In this document: positions 40,970 through 50,077 of the stretch, piece after piece
Numbering within the stretch: the first letter of the stretch is position 1
How the letters are laid out: each line of letters starts with the position of its first letter
Origin: an uncultured Paracoccaceae bacterium
GTDB taxonomy: Bacteria > Pseudomonadota > Alphaproteobacteria > Rhodobacterales > Rhodobacteraceae
NCBI GenBank assembly: GCA_947489705.1
Contig: CANLEQ010000016.1
Coordinates: 1-64,000 of the forward strand
Length of the DNA stretch: 64,000 bases
Reading direction: 5' to 3'
Position numbers and translations under genes: made by a program
The notes under the pieces: generated by a model
Database searches by the model: none
What the model saw: only the letters and a program-made list of their open reading frames with translations
Told to the model about the DNA's origin: nothing

Positions 40970-43474
40970 ATGAGTGAGCCACAGCAGATCAGGTTTTCCA
41001 TCGAAGGGATGTCCTGCGCCTCGTGCGTTGGCCGCGTCGACCGTGCGCTTTCAGCCGTTCCGGGTGTCCGGGAGGTGAACGTGAACCTTGCTTCCGAGAC
41101 TGCGCAGGTCCGGTATGAAGGTCACGCAACGCCAACGAGGCTCGCCGAAGCCTTGCGCGACACAGGATATCCCGCGCGTACGCAGAAGGTAACCTTGAAC
41201 ATCGAGTCGATGTCCTGCGCGTCCTGTGTCGGCCGGGTCGACAAGGCTTTGGCCGCCGTGCCGGGGGTCGTCGAGGCATCCGTCAATCTTGCATCCGAGA
41301 CCGCCACCGTCACATATCTCGAGGGGGTGACGACGCCGCAGGCGATTGCCGCAGCCTCAGGCGAAACCGGTTACCCCGCAAAGATCGCGGGCGGGGAGGC
41401 GTCCGAGGACAACACCGCTCGCAAAGACGCGGAGGCGCGCATCCTCCGTCGCGACGTATTGATTGCCGCTGTTCTCGCCCTCCCGATTTTCCTGGTCGAA
41501 ATGGGCGGGCATGCGATCCCGGGCTTCCACGAGTTGGTCACGCGCAGCATCGGACATCAGACAAACTGGGTGCTGCAATTCCTCCTGACCACCGCCATCC
41601 TCGCGGGGCCGGGACGGCGGTTCTACGCCAAGGGATTTCCGGCTCTCTTCCGCGGCGCGCCCGACATGAACTCGCTTGTGGCGCTCGGCACTGCCGCGGC
41701 GTGGCTCTTCTCGGTTGTCGCGACTTTCGCGCCCGGCCTGCTACCGGATGGCACCCGGGCCGTCTACTACGAGGCTGCGGCCGTGATCGTCGTGCTGATC
41801 CTGCTTGGCCGCTGGCTTGAGGCCCGCGCCAAGGGGCGCACCGGCGCCGCAATACAAAAGCTCCTCGGGATGCAGGCTAAAACCGCGCGCGTCGAGCGAG
41901 ACGGGGAGACGGTGGAACTTGCCATCGAAGAGATCGCCGCGGGCGACGTGCTGATCGTCCGCCCCGGCGAGCGGATTGCCGTCGACGGCGAGGTGATCGA
42001 CGGCACCAGCCACGTGGATGAGAGCATGATCACGGGCGAGCCGATCCCGGCCGCCAAGGCCCCGGGCGACCCGGTCACAGGCGGCACGGTGAACGGCGCG
42101 GGCGGCTTCCGCTTCCGGGCGACGCGGGTCGGCGCCGACACGACACTTTCGCAGATCATCCGCATGGTCGAAGAAGCGCAGGGGGCCAAGCTCCCGATCC
42201 AGGCTCTTGTGGATCGCGTCACGCTCTGGTTTGTGCCGGTCGTGATCGCCGTGGCACTGCTCGCCATCCTGGCCTGGCTGGCTCTCGGACCCTCGCCGGC
42301 GCTCGGATATGCGCTGGTGGCCGGTGTCTCGGTCCTCATCATAGCCTGCCCCTGTGCCATGGGCCTCGCCACGCCGACCTCGATCATGGTCGGGACCGGA
42401 CGGGCTGCCGAGATGGGTGTGCTCTTCCGCAAGGGCGACGCGCTGCAGGCTCTTTCGGGCGTGTCGGTCATCGCGCTCGACAAGACCGGCACCGTGACCG
42501 AGGGCCGGCCAGAACTGACCGACCTCGTCCCTGCGGAGGGGTTCGATCGGGCCGAAGTTCTGGCGCTCGTCGCCGCCGTCGAGGAGCGCTCGGAACATCC
42601 GGTGGCCGAGGCGATCGTCCGCGCCGCCAGGTCGGAAGGCGTAGAGCTGCCCGAAATCGACGAGTTCAGCTCGATCACCGGCTACGGCGTGAAGGCGCGC
42701 GTGGCAGGACACGAGGTCTTGGTGGGTGCTGACCGGCTCATGGCCCGGGAAGGGGTCGATACCTCGGCGCTTGCCTCGCGCGAAGCCGAGCTTGCCGGCA
42801 AGGGCCGCACCGCGCTCTTCGCCGCCATCGATGGTAAGGTGGCTGCGCTGGTCGCCGTGGCCGATCCGGTGAAGCCGGCGAGTCGCGCCGCGATTGCCGC
42901 GCTGCATGAACTGGGCCTGAGGGTCGCCATGATCACCGGCGACAAGCGCGAGACCGCAGAGGCCATCGCCCGCGAGACCGGGATTGATCACGTCGTGGCC
43001 GGCGTCCTGCCCGACGGAAAGGTTGCCGCGCTCGATCAACTCCGGACCGGCGACGCCCGGATCGCCTTTGTCGGCGATGGCATCAACGACGCGCCGGCGC
43101 TCGCCCATGCGGATGTAGGCATCGCCATCGGCACGGGCACCGACATTGCCATCGAATCTGCCGACGTGGTTCTGATGTCGGGCGATCTGCGCGGGGTGGT
43201 GAACGCCTATCAGGTCTCGCGCAGCACGATGCGCAACATCCGGCAGAACCTGTTCTGGGCGTTTGGCTACAACACGGCGCTGATCCCAGTCGCGGCGGGC
43301 GTGCTCTACCCGGCACTCGGCGTCCTTCTGTCGCCAGTATTGGCGGCGGGTGCGATGGCGCTGTCGTCGGTCTTCGTGCTGAGCAACGCGCTGAGACTGC
43401 GGCGCCTGCGCCCTACGATGGACGAAAAGGCAGAGGCGCGGCGTGGCACCCCTGCCCTCGCCCCTGCCGAATAA
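40970..43474 (+). CDS. copA: CopA, Cu(I)-exporting P1B-type ATPase
   Basis: An 834-residue ATPase with two N-terminal metal domains (GMSCASC, Cys16/Cys19 and SMSCASC, Cys83/Cys86). The transmembrane motif is [20 protein letters not shown] (near 462), the phosphorylation site is [12 protein letters not shown] (near 503) and the late helices are [20 protein letters not shown] and [17 protein letters not shown], all typical of Cu(I) exporters. It moves Cu(I) from cytoplasm to periplasm. cueR follows 10 bases later in the same unit. Confidence 0.95.
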   Translation: MSEPQQIRFSIEGMSCASCVGRVDRALSAVPGVREVNVNLASETAQVRYEGHATPTRLAEALRDTGYPARTQKVTLNIESMSCASCVGRVDKALAAVPGVVEASVNLASETATVTYLEGVTTPQAIAAASGETGYPAKIAGGEASEDNTARKDAEARILRRDVLIAAVLALPIFLVEMGGHAIPGFHELVTRSIGHQTNWVLQFLLTTAILAGPGRRFYAKGFPALFRGAPDMNSLVALGTAAAWLFSVVATFAPGLLPDGTRAVYYEAAAVIVVLILLGRWLEARAKGRTGAAIQKLLGMQAKTARVERDGETVELAIEEIAAGDVLIVRPGERIAVDGEVIDGTSHVDESMITGEPIPAAKAPGDPVTGGTVNGAGGFRFRATRVGADTTLSQIIRMVEEAQGAKLPIQALVDRVTLWFVPVVIAVALLAILAWLALGPSPALGYALVAGVSVLIIACPCAMGLATPTSIMVGTGRAAEMGVLFRKGDALQALSGVSVIALDKTGTVTEGRPELTDLVPAEGFDRAEVLALVAAVEERSEHPVAEAIVRAARSEGVELPEIDEFSSITGYGVKARVAGHEVLVGADRLMAREGVDTSALASREAELAGKGRTALFAAIDGKVAALVAVADPVKPASRAAIAALHELGLRVAMITGDKRETAEAIARETGIDHVVAGVLPDGKVAALDQLRTGDARIAFVGDGINDAPALAHADVGIAIGTGTDIAIESADVVLMSGDLRGVVNAYQVSRSTMRNIRQNLFWAFGYNTALIPVAAGVLYPALGVLLSPVLAAGAMALSSVFVLSNALRLRRLRPTMDEKAEARRGTPALAPAE

Positions 43475-43484
43475 GGAGATCAAG

Positions 43485-43880
43485 ATGAATATTGGAGACG
43501 TGGCCACCCGTTCGGGCCTGCCCGCGAAGACCATCCGCTACTACGAGGATATCGGGCTCGTCCGCCCACAACGCGAGGCCAATGGCTATCGCCGCTTTCG
43601 GGAGGCGGACCTGCACAAGCTGAATTTCCTCGGCCGCGCCCGGTCCTTGGGCTTCTCGATCGAGGACTGCCGCAGCCTCCTTGCGTTGTATGAGGACGCG
43701 GACCGTGCCAGCGGAGACGTCAAGCGCGTTGCCGAGCGGCACCTTAGTGCGATCGATCGCAAGCTCGCCGAACTTGATGCCATGCGGGGCACGCTGGCCC
43801 ATCTGGCTGAAGCCTGCTCGGGTGATCAGAAGCCTGATTGCCCTATCCTTTTGGACCTGGCGTCGGCGCCGGAGGGCTGA
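43485..43880 (+). CDS. cueR: CueR-type copper-responsive MerR regulator
   Basis: A 131-residue regulator. The winged helix MNIGDVATRSGLPAKTIRYY is standard. The position that is Cys in divalent sensors is Ser76 (DRASGD), and the metal loop is ACSGDQKPDCPIL (Cys111, Cys119). Both mark a Cu(I)/Ag(I)/Au(I) sensor. ATG 43485 follows AAGGAG. It should activate the promoters at 40911 and 43923. Confidence 0.93.
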   Translation: MNIGDVATRSGLPAKTIRYYEDIGLVRPQREANGYRRFREADLHKLNFLGRARSLGFSIEDCRSLLALYEDADRASGDVKRVAERHLSAIDRKLAELDAMRGTLAHLAEACSGDQKPDCPILLDLASAPEG

Positions 43881-43922
43881 GGCGCCGCTTTTCAGTCTCT
43901 GGAAAAATGGCAAGGGGTACGC

Positions 43923-43955
43923 TTGACCTTCCACCAGGTGGAAGCCCCATATGCT
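43923..43955 (+). promoter_or_regulatory. CueR-type promoter of copper island
   Basis: -35 TTGACC (43923-43928). A 17-base dyad CTTCCACCAGGTGGAAG at 43928-43944 is symmetric except for its central base and close to the CueR consensus. The -10 is either CATATG (19-base spacer) or the better-looking TATGCT (43950-43955, 21-base spacer). It precedes the secreted Cys-rich gene at 44040 and probably the long plus-strand series after it. Confidence 0.72.
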
Positions 43956-44039
43956 CCTCATGACGGCAATATCGAACGTTCACCAGATCGCGAACGCGTT
44001 TCGGTGGAACTGCGACCCACGACAGGATAGGTATCTTTT

Positions 44040-44384
44040 ATGAAGTTCATCGCCCGCCTGATGCTCGCTGCCGTCCTCGCCGCTTTCGCGGCGAGCGCGG
44101 TTGCGTATGCAGCAGACTCGGGCGAGATGGCCGCCGCCATGGTTCTCTCCGACGATGCGATGGAAATGTCGGACTGCGCCACCCCCTGCGGCCATTCCGA
44201 TGCCGGCGGGTCGGCGGCCGTGTGCGACATTGAGTGCGGCGCGGGCGGTTTCGCCGCGGTGCTCGCGCCACAGACGCAAGGCGTCTTTCACGCTCCGCGG
44301 AAGATACTCAACCCACCTGTCGCGCAGGCCTCCGACGGCCTGGCCGGCCCCCCGGCCAAGCAGCCACCACGAATCCTCGTCTGA
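44040..44384 (+). CDS. secreted Cys/Met-rich small protein, paralogue 1
   Basis: A 114-residue protein with a signal peptide (residues 1-24). The mature part starts with a Met-rich stretch (GEMAAAMVLSDDAMEM) and has four Cys in the pattern C-x3-C ... C-x3-C (SDCATPCGH, VCDIECG). It ends with GPPAKQPPRILV. The same plan and a similar end (PLAQPPKSIIL) occur in 55183-55548. First gene behind the CueR-type promoter, so copper binding in the periplasm is a fair inference. Confidence 0.75.
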   Translation: MKFIARLMLAAVLAAFAASAVAYAADSGEMAAAMVLSDDAMEMSDCATPCGHSDAGGSAAVCDIECGAGGFAAVLAPQTQGVFHAPRKILNPPVAQASDGLAGPPAKQPPRILV

Positions 44385-44523
44385 TCTGACGTGCCGGCGC
44401 GCAAGAGCGCTGCCGGGGCGTTACCCTGCGCATCAAGGCCGCTGGCCTGCGATGTGCGACGCTCGCCCGCGCACGGCGCTATTCCGGCGCCCGCGGAGGA
44501 CCCAGATCCGATGAGGAATCTTC

Positions 44524-45456
44524 ATGTCCCGCAAATCACTACCGGCGCTGTCGCGTCGCATGTTTCTCATAGCCTCGGGAGCCGCTGCCGGAGCACTCGC
44601 TCTGCCGCCGGGCGTGCTTGCCGCCGAGCCGGAACATCCAGCCGTCTCCACTCTCGCCTTCGACGGCGACGCCTTGCTTGCAGGGGGCGCGAGCCTGATC
44701 CGCAGCGATGACGGCGGACAGTCCTGGGCCGAACTGCCGGCTCCCGGCCCCATCCTGACGCTCACCACACATCCCGACCGGCCGGGCCTGGTTCTTGCCG
44801 GTCTCGCCTCTGGGGGCGTCGCTCTGTCGGAAGATGGCGGCCGCACCTGGGAGAGCCGCGCGGACGGCCTTCCCGCAGGCGAAGTAGACGCCGTGGCCGT
44901 CGCCTCCGGTCAGTCCGACATGATCTATGCTGCGGTCCGGGGCGACGGCTTGTGGAAGAGCGAGGATACCGGCCAGAGCTGGAGTTTTGCGATGGACCGT
45001 CCGTGGCTCGATGAGGCCGAGCAGGACCTTCTGACGCTCGCCTCCGTCGATCTTGCCACGGGTATGGGCGGCATCTGGATCTACGCCGGCACCGAGGCGG
45101 GCCTGACCCGTGTTCCCGACTGTTTCTGCCGCTGGCAGGACGTTCAGCCGGGCAATGCGATGGACGCTCTCGTTTCCGGCGACGCGCCACCGTCCGAGGC
45201 ACCGCTTCCGGCGGGCGAAGCGGTGCGCGCCTTGGCCAGCGCTCCGTCGGCGCCGGAGACACTTTATTCCGCCCTTTCCTCGGGCATCTGGACCTCCCGT
45301 GATGGAGGCGTGGTCTGGTCGCACCTGGTGGACAGGCCCGCCTCTGCCGTCGCCGTGCATCCGTCCGACGCCATGCATGTGGTCGCGGTGCTCGATGGCA
45401 CTCTGAAAATCAGCCGCGACGGCGGCGCAACCTGGACCGCGCTCGCGGTCGACTGA
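44524..45456 (+). CDS. exported BNR/Asp-box repeat protein
   Basis: A 310-residue protein with a Tat-like leader (MSRKSLPALSRRMFLIASGA). Several Asp-box repeats of the S-x-D-x-G-x-x-W type are visible: RSDDGGQSW, LSEDGGRTW, KSEDTGQSW, TSRDGGVVW and ISRDGGATW. They form a beta propeller as in sialidases and photosystem assembly factors. There are no sialidase catalytic residues. It is part of the copper island; its role is unknown. Confidence 0.8.
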   Translation: MSRKSLPALSRRMFLIASGAAAGALALPPGVLAAEPEHPAVSTLAFDGDALLAGGASLIRSDDGGQSWAELPAPGPILTLTTHPDRPGLVLAGLASGGVALSEDGGRTWESRADGLPAGEVDAVAVASGQSDMIYAAVRGDGLWKSEDTGQSWSFAMDRPWLDEAEQDLLTLASVDLATGMGGIWIYAGTEAGLTRVPDCFCRWQDVQPGNAMDALVSGDAPPSEAPLPAGEAVRALASAPSAPETLYSALSSGIWTSRDGGVVWSHLVDRPASAVAVHPSDAMHVVAVLDGTLKISRDGGATWTALAVD

Positions 45457-45467
45457 TGGAGCATCCA

Positions 45468-45971
45468 ATGAAAAAGACCTTTGCCTTCGCCTCGCTCGCT
45501 GCCCTCGCCGTCGCAGGAGCCGTCTCTTTCACCACGCTGTCCGCCGCGCAAGGCACGGAAGAACAACCTGCCGTCGTCGACGCAGAGACCGCGGTTGCGG
45601 TCGATCCTTCCAAGGAGATCACGATCTGGCGCGATCCGAACTGCGGGTGCTGCGATGCCTACGCCGATTATCTCGAGGGCCAAGGTTACCAGGTGACCCG
45701 CATCGACGATCGAGACTTCGCCAAGACATCGGTCTCGGTCGGCGTGCCGGAGGAGGGCCTCGGCTGCCATCTCGCACAGATCGACGGCTACTATGTCAGC
45801 GGTCTCGTGCCGGCCGAGATCCTCGAGCGGCTGCTGACTGAGCGCCCGGACATCGACGGCGTCACACTGCCCGGGATGCCGCAGAACGCGCCGGGTATGG
45901 CGGGCAAGAGCGGCACGCTGAAGACCTACGCCTTCGATGATGGCGAAGTCAGCGTCTATTCCAATGAGTGA
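45468..45971 (+). CDS. DUF411 periplasmic metal-binding protein
   Basis: A 167-residue protein with a signal peptide. The DUF411 core has WRDPNCGCCDAYADYLEGQG with the C-x-C-C cluster, EGLGCHLAQIDGYYVSGLVP with a second Cys-His, and the usual PGMPQNAPGMAG near the end. DUF411 (CopG-like) proteins are linked to copper and silver resistance. I chose ATG 45468 after GGAG; an ATG 12 bases earlier overlaps the previous stop. Confidence 0.88.
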   Translation: MKKTFAFASLAALAVAGAVSFTTLSAAQGTEEQPAVVDAETAVAVDPSKEITIWRDPNCGCCDAYADYLEGQGYQVTRIDDRDFAKTSVSVGVPEEGLGCHLAQIDGYYVSGLVPAEILERLLTERPDIDGVTLPGMPQNAPGMAGKSGTLKTYAFDDGEVSVYSNE

Positions 45972-46107
45972 GTGCATGATGGGAATGATGAACGGGCCGA
46001 TGATGGGCCTCATGATGCTCGGCGGCGGGCTGGTTCTGTTGCTTATCCTGGCGGTCCTGGTCCTCAGCCTCGTGGCGCTGGTGAAATATGTTAGGGGGGC
46101 GAGATGA
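45964..46107 (+). CDS. 47-residue Met-rich membrane peptide
   Basis: ATG 45964 lies inside the end of the DUF411 gene and the stop overlaps the cytochrome ATG (ATGA). The product starts MSECMMGMMNGPMMGLMMLG and then forms one hydrophobic helix (VLLLILAVLVLSLVALV). The Met cluster before a single helix suits Cu(I) handling at the membrane. The tight coupling on both sides is strong evidence that it is translated. Confidence 0.7.
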   Translation: MSECMMGMMNGPMMGLMMLGGGLVLLLILAVLVLSLVALVKYVRGAR

Positions 46108-46589
46108 AGCGCGGCGGTCTCATCGTCACGACCGCGGCTGTTGTTGGACTCGCGGCCATCGCCGCGGTCGCGCAGCAGCAAGGCAACGAAGCTCCAGTAG
46201 AAGGGGTGACGTTTCTGGGGGAGCCGGTAACGGCCGAAGAGATCGAAGCCGGGCGCGAACTCTACGCCGAGACCTGCGCGTCGTGCCACGGCACCGATCT
46301 GGAAGGTCAGGATGAGTGGAAGCGGCGGCTCGAGTCCGGCCGGATGCCGGCCCCGCCGCACGACGAGACGGGGCACACCTGGCACCACTCGGACCAGGAC
46401 CTGTTCGCGATCACCAAGGGAGGCGTCGAGGCGGTGGTGTCCGACTACGAGAGCGACATGCCAGCCTTTGACGGCATCCTGAGCGACGAGGAGATCGAGG
46501 CGGTTCTCGGCTACATCAAAAGCACCTGGCCCGAGCGCCAGCGAGCCTTCCAGGCCGAGATCACGGCGAACGAGGAAGAAGGATCGTGA
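46104..46589 (+). CDS. secreted c-type cytochrome
   Basis: A 161-residue protein with a signal peptide, one haem site CASCHG (about residues 59-64) and a distal Met in SDMPAFDGIL. A His-rich loop (GHTWHHSD) lies between them. It is a class I cytochrome c, as found in copper-resistance clusters. Overlaps the previous and next genes by four bases. Confidence 0.88.
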   Translation: MKRGGLIVTTAAVVGLAAIAAVAQQQGNEAPVEGVTFLGEPVTAEEIEAGRELYAETCASCHGTDLEGQDEWKRRLESGRMPAPPHDETGHTWHHSDQDLFAITKGGVEAVVSDYESDMPAFDGILSDEEIEAVLGYIKSTWPERQRAFQAEITANEEEGS

Positions 46590-47164
46590 GCGCCGACGGT
46601 AATGCTGGTGTCGCAGGGCGACGGGGACGGCTGCTGGTCTTCCTCCCGCTGGCAGTATTCGCCGGCCTCGGGGCGGCCTTCTACTGGGGGCTCTGGAATG
46701 ATGACGATCGGCTCCCCTCGCCGCTGGTCGGCAAGTCGATTCCGGAGTTCGAGCTGCCGCCGATCGAGGGGCGCGATGACGGACTGTCTTCGGCGGATCT
46801 GCGCGGCCAGGTCTCCATCGTGAACGTCTGGGCGTCCTGGTGCGTGCCCTGCCGGGTGGAGATGCCGCTTCTCATGGAGCTGGCCGAAGACGGCAGCGTG
46901 CCGATCTACGGGATCAACTTCAAGGATGACGGCGACGAGGCGTTGGCGTTCCTGGCCGAGCTTGGCGATCCCTATACCCGGATCGGCGCCGACCGGTCCG
47001 GCCGTGTCGCGATCGACTGGGGGGTCTACGGCCTTCCGGAAACCTTTGTCATCGATGGCAAGGGGCGCATCGCCTACAAGCATGTCGGCCCGTTCGACCG
47101 CACCTCATTGGAAGAGGATATTCTTCCGGTCGTGCGGCAGTTGCAGGCGGAGGTCGGATCGTGA
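46586..47164 (+). CDS. CcmG/DsbE-like thioredoxin
   Basis: A 192-residue membrane-anchored protein, GTG start within the cytochrome stop. Anchor residues 15-35. Active site WASWCVPCRVEMP, with the cis-Pro loop YGLPETFVIDG and the CcmG-like GINFKDD. It reduces apocytochrome thiols before haem attachment, which fits the cytochrome encoded just before it. Electrons would come from the CcdA copy at 50546. Confidence 0.88.
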   Translation: MSADGNAGVAGRRGRLLVFLPLAVFAGLGAAFYWGLWNDDDRLPSPLVGKSIPEFELPPIEGRDDGLSSADLRGQVSIVNVWASWCVPCRVEMPLLMELAEDGSVPIYGINFKDDGDEALAFLAELGDPYTRIGADRSGRVAIDWGVYGLPETFVIDGKGRIAYKHVGPFDRTSLEEDILPVVRQLQAEVGS

Positions 47165-47682
47165 AGCGGCGTGGCTTCCTCACCGGTGCTGCGGCCCTCG
47201 CCGCCACGCCCGCCAGGGCCCGTCCGTTGATGCCGCTCTACAACACGCCGCGCAGGTTGCTCTCGCCACCGTTCGTCGACGGAGGCGGGCGGGAGCTGAC
47301 ACTGGAAGCCTTCCGCGGCCGGGTCGTGCTCCTGAACATGTGGGCAACCTGGTGCCCGCCCTGCCGGGAGGAGATGCCGACGCTCGACCGCCTGCAGGCG
47401 AGACTCGGCGGCGACGACTTCCATGTTCTGCCGCTCTCGATCGATCGGGCGGGGCTCGACCCCGTGCGGCGCTTCTACGACGAGATCGAGATCCGGCACC
47501 TCGACATGTATCTCGCCGAAGAGCTGCGGGCGATGCTTGCATTCGGCGCGGTCGGTCTGCCGACAACCATCCTCATCAATCGTGAAGGGCAAGAGATTGC
47601 CCGGCTCGTGGGGCCCGCCGAATGGGACAGCCCCCAAGCCGTCGCGCAATTCCAGTCCGTCATCTCAAGCGGGAGAAACTGA
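47161..47682 (+). CDS. TlpA-like periplasmic thioredoxin
   Basis: A 173-residue protein with a GTG start overlapping the previous stop. The leader MKRRGFLTGAAALAATPARA is Tat-like. Active site WATWCPPCREEMP; cis-Pro loop VGLPTTILINREG. TlpA reduces Sco and the CuA cysteines of cytochrome oxidase, so it links the thiol and copper parts of the island. Confidence 0.88.
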   Translation: MKRRGFLTGAAALAATPARARPLMPLYNTPRRLLSPPFVDGGGRELTLEAFRGRVVLLNMWATWCPPCREEMPTLDRLQARLGGDDFHVLPLSIDRAGLDPVRRFYDEIEIRHLDMYLAEELRAMLAFGAVGLPTTILINREGQEIARLVGPAEWDSPQAVAQFQSVISSGRN

Positions 47683-47685
47683 GCC

Positions 47686-47976
47686 ATGACTGAAACATCG
47701 ACCAACGCCGCCACTCTGGCGACCGCTGCGCGACCTTCAGGGCTTCGCATCCCCTTCGGCCGGCGCGGTCTTATTCTTTTTGCCATGGCAGCGATTGCCG
47801 CGGGCTCCTGGCTGAACTGGGGTTGGCTCACCGCCATCGGTGCCGCCCCGTTGATCCTGAGCCTCGCGCCCTGCGCCGTGATGTGCGGGCTGGGCATATG
47901 CTGCATGAAGAGCGGCTCGAAATCTTGCGGAAGCAAGAGCAATCCGGCCGGAGAGCCGGACCCCCTGAGGGACTGA
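47686..47976 (+). CDS. small Cys-rich membrane protein, paralogue 1
   Basis: A 96-residue protein with two helices. The second ends in LSLAPCAVMCGLGICCMKSG. A similar sequence (SLAPCLVMCGLGLCVMK) is in 54589-54951. Four cysteines and Met at the membrane edge suggest metal binding. The family has no assigned function as far as I know. Confidence 0.75.
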   Translation: MTETSTNAATLATAARPSGLRIPFGRRGLILFAMAAIAAGSWLNWGWLTAIGAAPLILSLAPCAVMCGLGICCMKSGSKSCGSKSNPAGEPDPLRD

Positions 47977-47997
47977 AGAAACCAAAAGGAGACGACC

Positions 47998-48321
47998 ATG
48001 AAAACGACAACGAAATTTGGCTTCCCCGCAGCCGCACTGGCGGCGCTTCTGGCAACGGCTGCCGTTGCGCAAGAGGCTGGCGACAATGCGACCGATCAGT
48101 CGATGCAAAACCAGGACTCCATGTCCGGCAACATGATGGGCGGTGACATGTCCGACATGGAAGGCATGGAAGGCATGGAAGGCATGCACGACATGATGCA
48201 GATGATGGAGAAGATGGCACCGATGATGGAGAAGATGGGGCCGATGATGGAGGCTTGCATGGAGATGATGCAGGAAGCCAATGAGACCGACGCGCCTGCA
48301 GCAGAGCCGCAGGAAGGCTGA
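47998..48321 (+). CDS. secreted Met-rich protein
   Basis: A 107-residue protein with a signal peptide (residues 1-24). The mature part is dominated by Met, Glu, Asp and His, with short repeats of EGM and MMEKM. Only one Cys. Such Met-rich periplasmic proteins bind Cu(I)/Ag(I) through thioethers. The DNA repeats (ATGGAAGGC units near 48158-48186) are the coding of these repeats. A GGAG ribosome site is present. Confidence 0.8.
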   Translation: MKTTTKFGFPAAALAALLATAAVAQEAGDNATDQSMQNQDSMSGNMMGGDMSDMEGMEGMEGMHDMMQMMEKMAPMMEKMGPMMEACMEMMQEANETDAPAAEPQEG

Positions 48322-48328
48322 AGCCGCA

Positions 48329-48356
48329 CACCCGCCCGGACACGTCCGGGCGGGTG
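48329..48356. terminator. GC-rich hairpin between metal-island operon parts
   Basis: Arms CACCCGCCCGGAC and GTCCGGGCGGGTG pair perfectly around two bases. It lies eight bases after the Met-rich gene and 20 before the Sco gene. No T-run follows, so it may only attenuate or protect the upstream message. Confidence 0.5.
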
Positions 48357-48375
48357 ACATCATGGAGTGGGAAGA

Positions 48376-49032
48376 ATGACCGAAGACCCGAGATCCCGTC
48401 GTCTGAAGAGCATCCAGCTCGCGATCTGGGCCGGCTCGGCCGCCATCCTGATGGCGGTCGCCGGTGCGCTGGTCTGGCGCGCAACCACGCCGGACCCTGC
48501 GCCCCAAGTGGCGTTCGTCGGCGAGGCCGACATCCGGTCGGAGTTCACGCTGACAGACCATACCGGTCGTGCCGTGACCGACGCGGATTACGCCGGAGAT
48601 TGGCAGCTCGTGTTCTTCGGGTTCACAAACTGCCCGGATATCTGCCCCACGACCCTGGCCTACATGGCGAGCGTGCTCGATGAGCTCGGGCCCCGGGCAG
48701 AGGACGTTGCGCCCCTGTTCATCACCGTCGATCCGGCGCGCGACACCGTTCCGGTGATGGCCGAGTACGTCGCCGCCTTCCATCCCCGTCTCGTCGGACT
48801 GACAGGGACCGAGGCACAGGTGGCAGAGGCGGCGGAGAACTTCCGGACCTGGTACGAGCGGGTCGAGGACGAGACGGCACCTGACGGTTACATGATGGCC
48901 CACCAGGGATACATGTACCTGATGCGGCCCGACGGCGGGTTCGAGGCGGTCTTCCAGGAACAGGAGCAACCGCCCGAGGAATTGGCCGAGACGATCCTCG
49001 GACATATCGAAGACGAGAAAGGCGCGACATGA
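48376..49032 (+). CDS. Sco-family copper chaperone, copy 3
   Basis: A 218-residue protein with an N-terminal anchor (residues 15-35). FTNCPDICPTTLAYM gives the two Cys, and MAHQGYMYLMRPDG the His. It carries a longer acidic C-terminus than the copies at 21730 and 23908. The stop overlaps the PCuAC ATG. Confidence 0.9.
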   Translation: MTEDPRSRRLKSIQLAIWAGSAAILMAVAGALVWRATTPDPAPQVAFVGEADIRSEFTLTDHTGRAVTDADYAGDWQLVFFGFTNCPDICPTTLAYMASVLDELGPRAEDVAPLFITVDPARDTVPVMAEYVAAFHPRLVGLTGTEAQVAEAAENFRTWYERVEDETAPDGYMMAHQGYMYLMRPDGGFEAVFQEQEQPPEELAETILGHIEDEKGAT

Positions 49033-49472
49033 AGCTGCCGATACTTGCCCTGCTTGCCACAGCACTGCCGCTTGCGGCCCATGCCGACGTCACCGTGAGC
49101 GATCCCTGGGTGCGGGCGAGCATCTTGGCGTCCCGCCCGGCTGCGGCCTACCTGACATTGGTGAGCGACGGGGATGACCGCCTCCTCGAAGCGTCGACGC
49201 CTGTCGCCGCGGAGGTCACGGTTCACGCCACGGAGGTGGATGAAGCGGGCTTGAGCCGCATGAACCACGTCCCGACGGTCGAGCTTCCCGCCGCCGAGGC
49301 TGTGACCTTCGCGCCTGGGGCGATGCACCTGATGCTGACGGGTCTCTCCGAGAAGCTGGTCGAGGGGACGAGCTTTCCGCTGACGCTCAGGTTCGAGACG
49401 GCCGGCGAGGTCACTGTCGACGTGCCCGTTCTCGGCGTCGGTGCGAGCGGGCCGGAAGGCGGGCAGCGATGA
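49029..49472 (+). CDS. PCuAC periplasmic copper chaperone, copy 2
   Basis: A 147-residue secreted protein. The ligands occur as TVHATEVDEAGLSRM and GAMHLMLTGL. It ends VPVLGVGASGPEGG, similar to the first copy (IAARGPEG). Overlaps the neighbouring genes by four bases. Confidence 0.9.
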   Translation: MKLPILALLATALPLAAHADVTVSDPWVRASILASRPAAAYLTLVSDGDDRLLEASTPVAAEVTVHATEVDEAGLSRMNHVPTVELPAAEAVTFAPGAMHLMLTGLSEKLVEGTSFPLTLRFETAGEVTVDVPVLGVGASGPEGGQR

Positions 49473-50077
49473 GAACCGTTCTTCTGGTGGCGCTCCTGAG
49501 CCTTGCTGCGCCCGCATACGCCAATCATCCGGAAGAGCGGCTGGACGAGACCATGGCCGAGAGGGAACCCGCTTTCGAGCCCACCGGCCTCGGGCGGTTG
49601 CCGAAGCTCGACATCCAATCAGCGGATGGCGAGCTCGATCTCGACGCGCTCGAGGGCCGGATCGTAGTGCTGAGCTTCGTGTCCGATGGCTGCGGCGACC
49701 CCTGCGCCGATCAGCAGGCGATGCTCGCCGAGGTGCAGGAGGCGATCGATGTGACGCCGATGCGCGACATGGTGAGCTTCGTCAGCGTGGCCTCGCCGGA
49801 GGTCTCTCCAGAAGGGCCGGACGCCGCGAACTGGATCGCTGCGCGACCGCAGGAGGCCGGGGATGCCGACGCGCTCGCGGCTTCGTTCGCCGCTCTGTCG
49901 GATCGCGATTGCAACGCGCCGATGGTCCACGTCATAGACCGCGGCGGCCGGCATGCCGGCATCTTCCATGGAACCGCTTTCGGACATGTCAGCATGACAC
50001 TGTACATCAACGGCCTGACCAACGCCCATCCGCACGAACCGGGCATGTTCGACCGCGTTCTCGGGATGTTCCAATGA
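49469..50077 (+). CDS. Sco-related thioredoxin-fold protein with altered motif
   Basis: A 202-residue secreted protein related to SCO1/SenC. The usual C-P-x-x-C-P is replaced by DGCGDPCADQQ, so the two Cys are three residues apart. A possible third ligand is the His in GRHAGIFHGTAFGH. The His-containing end (NAHPHEPGMFD) is also unusual. It may be a chaperone for a different target, or purely a thiol protein. Confidence 0.75.
   Translation: MRTVLLVALLSLAAPAYANHPEERLDETMAEREPAFEPTGLGRLPKLDIQSADGELDLDALEGRIVVLSFVSDGCGDPCADQQAMLAEVQEAIDVTPMRDMVSFVSVASPEVSPEGPDAANWIAARPQEAGDADALAASFAALSDRDCNAPMVHVIDRGGRHAGIFHGTAFGHVSMTLYINGLTNAHPHEPGMFDRVLGMFQ

Noticed and set aside
40647-40973. A 108-codon gene before copA
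   Set aside because: No ribosome site or family; it would run through the CueR-type promoter into the copA start.
41741-43534. A 597-codon minus-strand frame over copA
   Set aside because: High-GC antisense shadow; copA has every catalytic motif.
48158-48260. Minisatellite or CRISPR-like repeats
   Set aside because: The ATGGAAGGC and ATGATGGAG units are in frame inside a Met-rich secreted protein and have no spacers.
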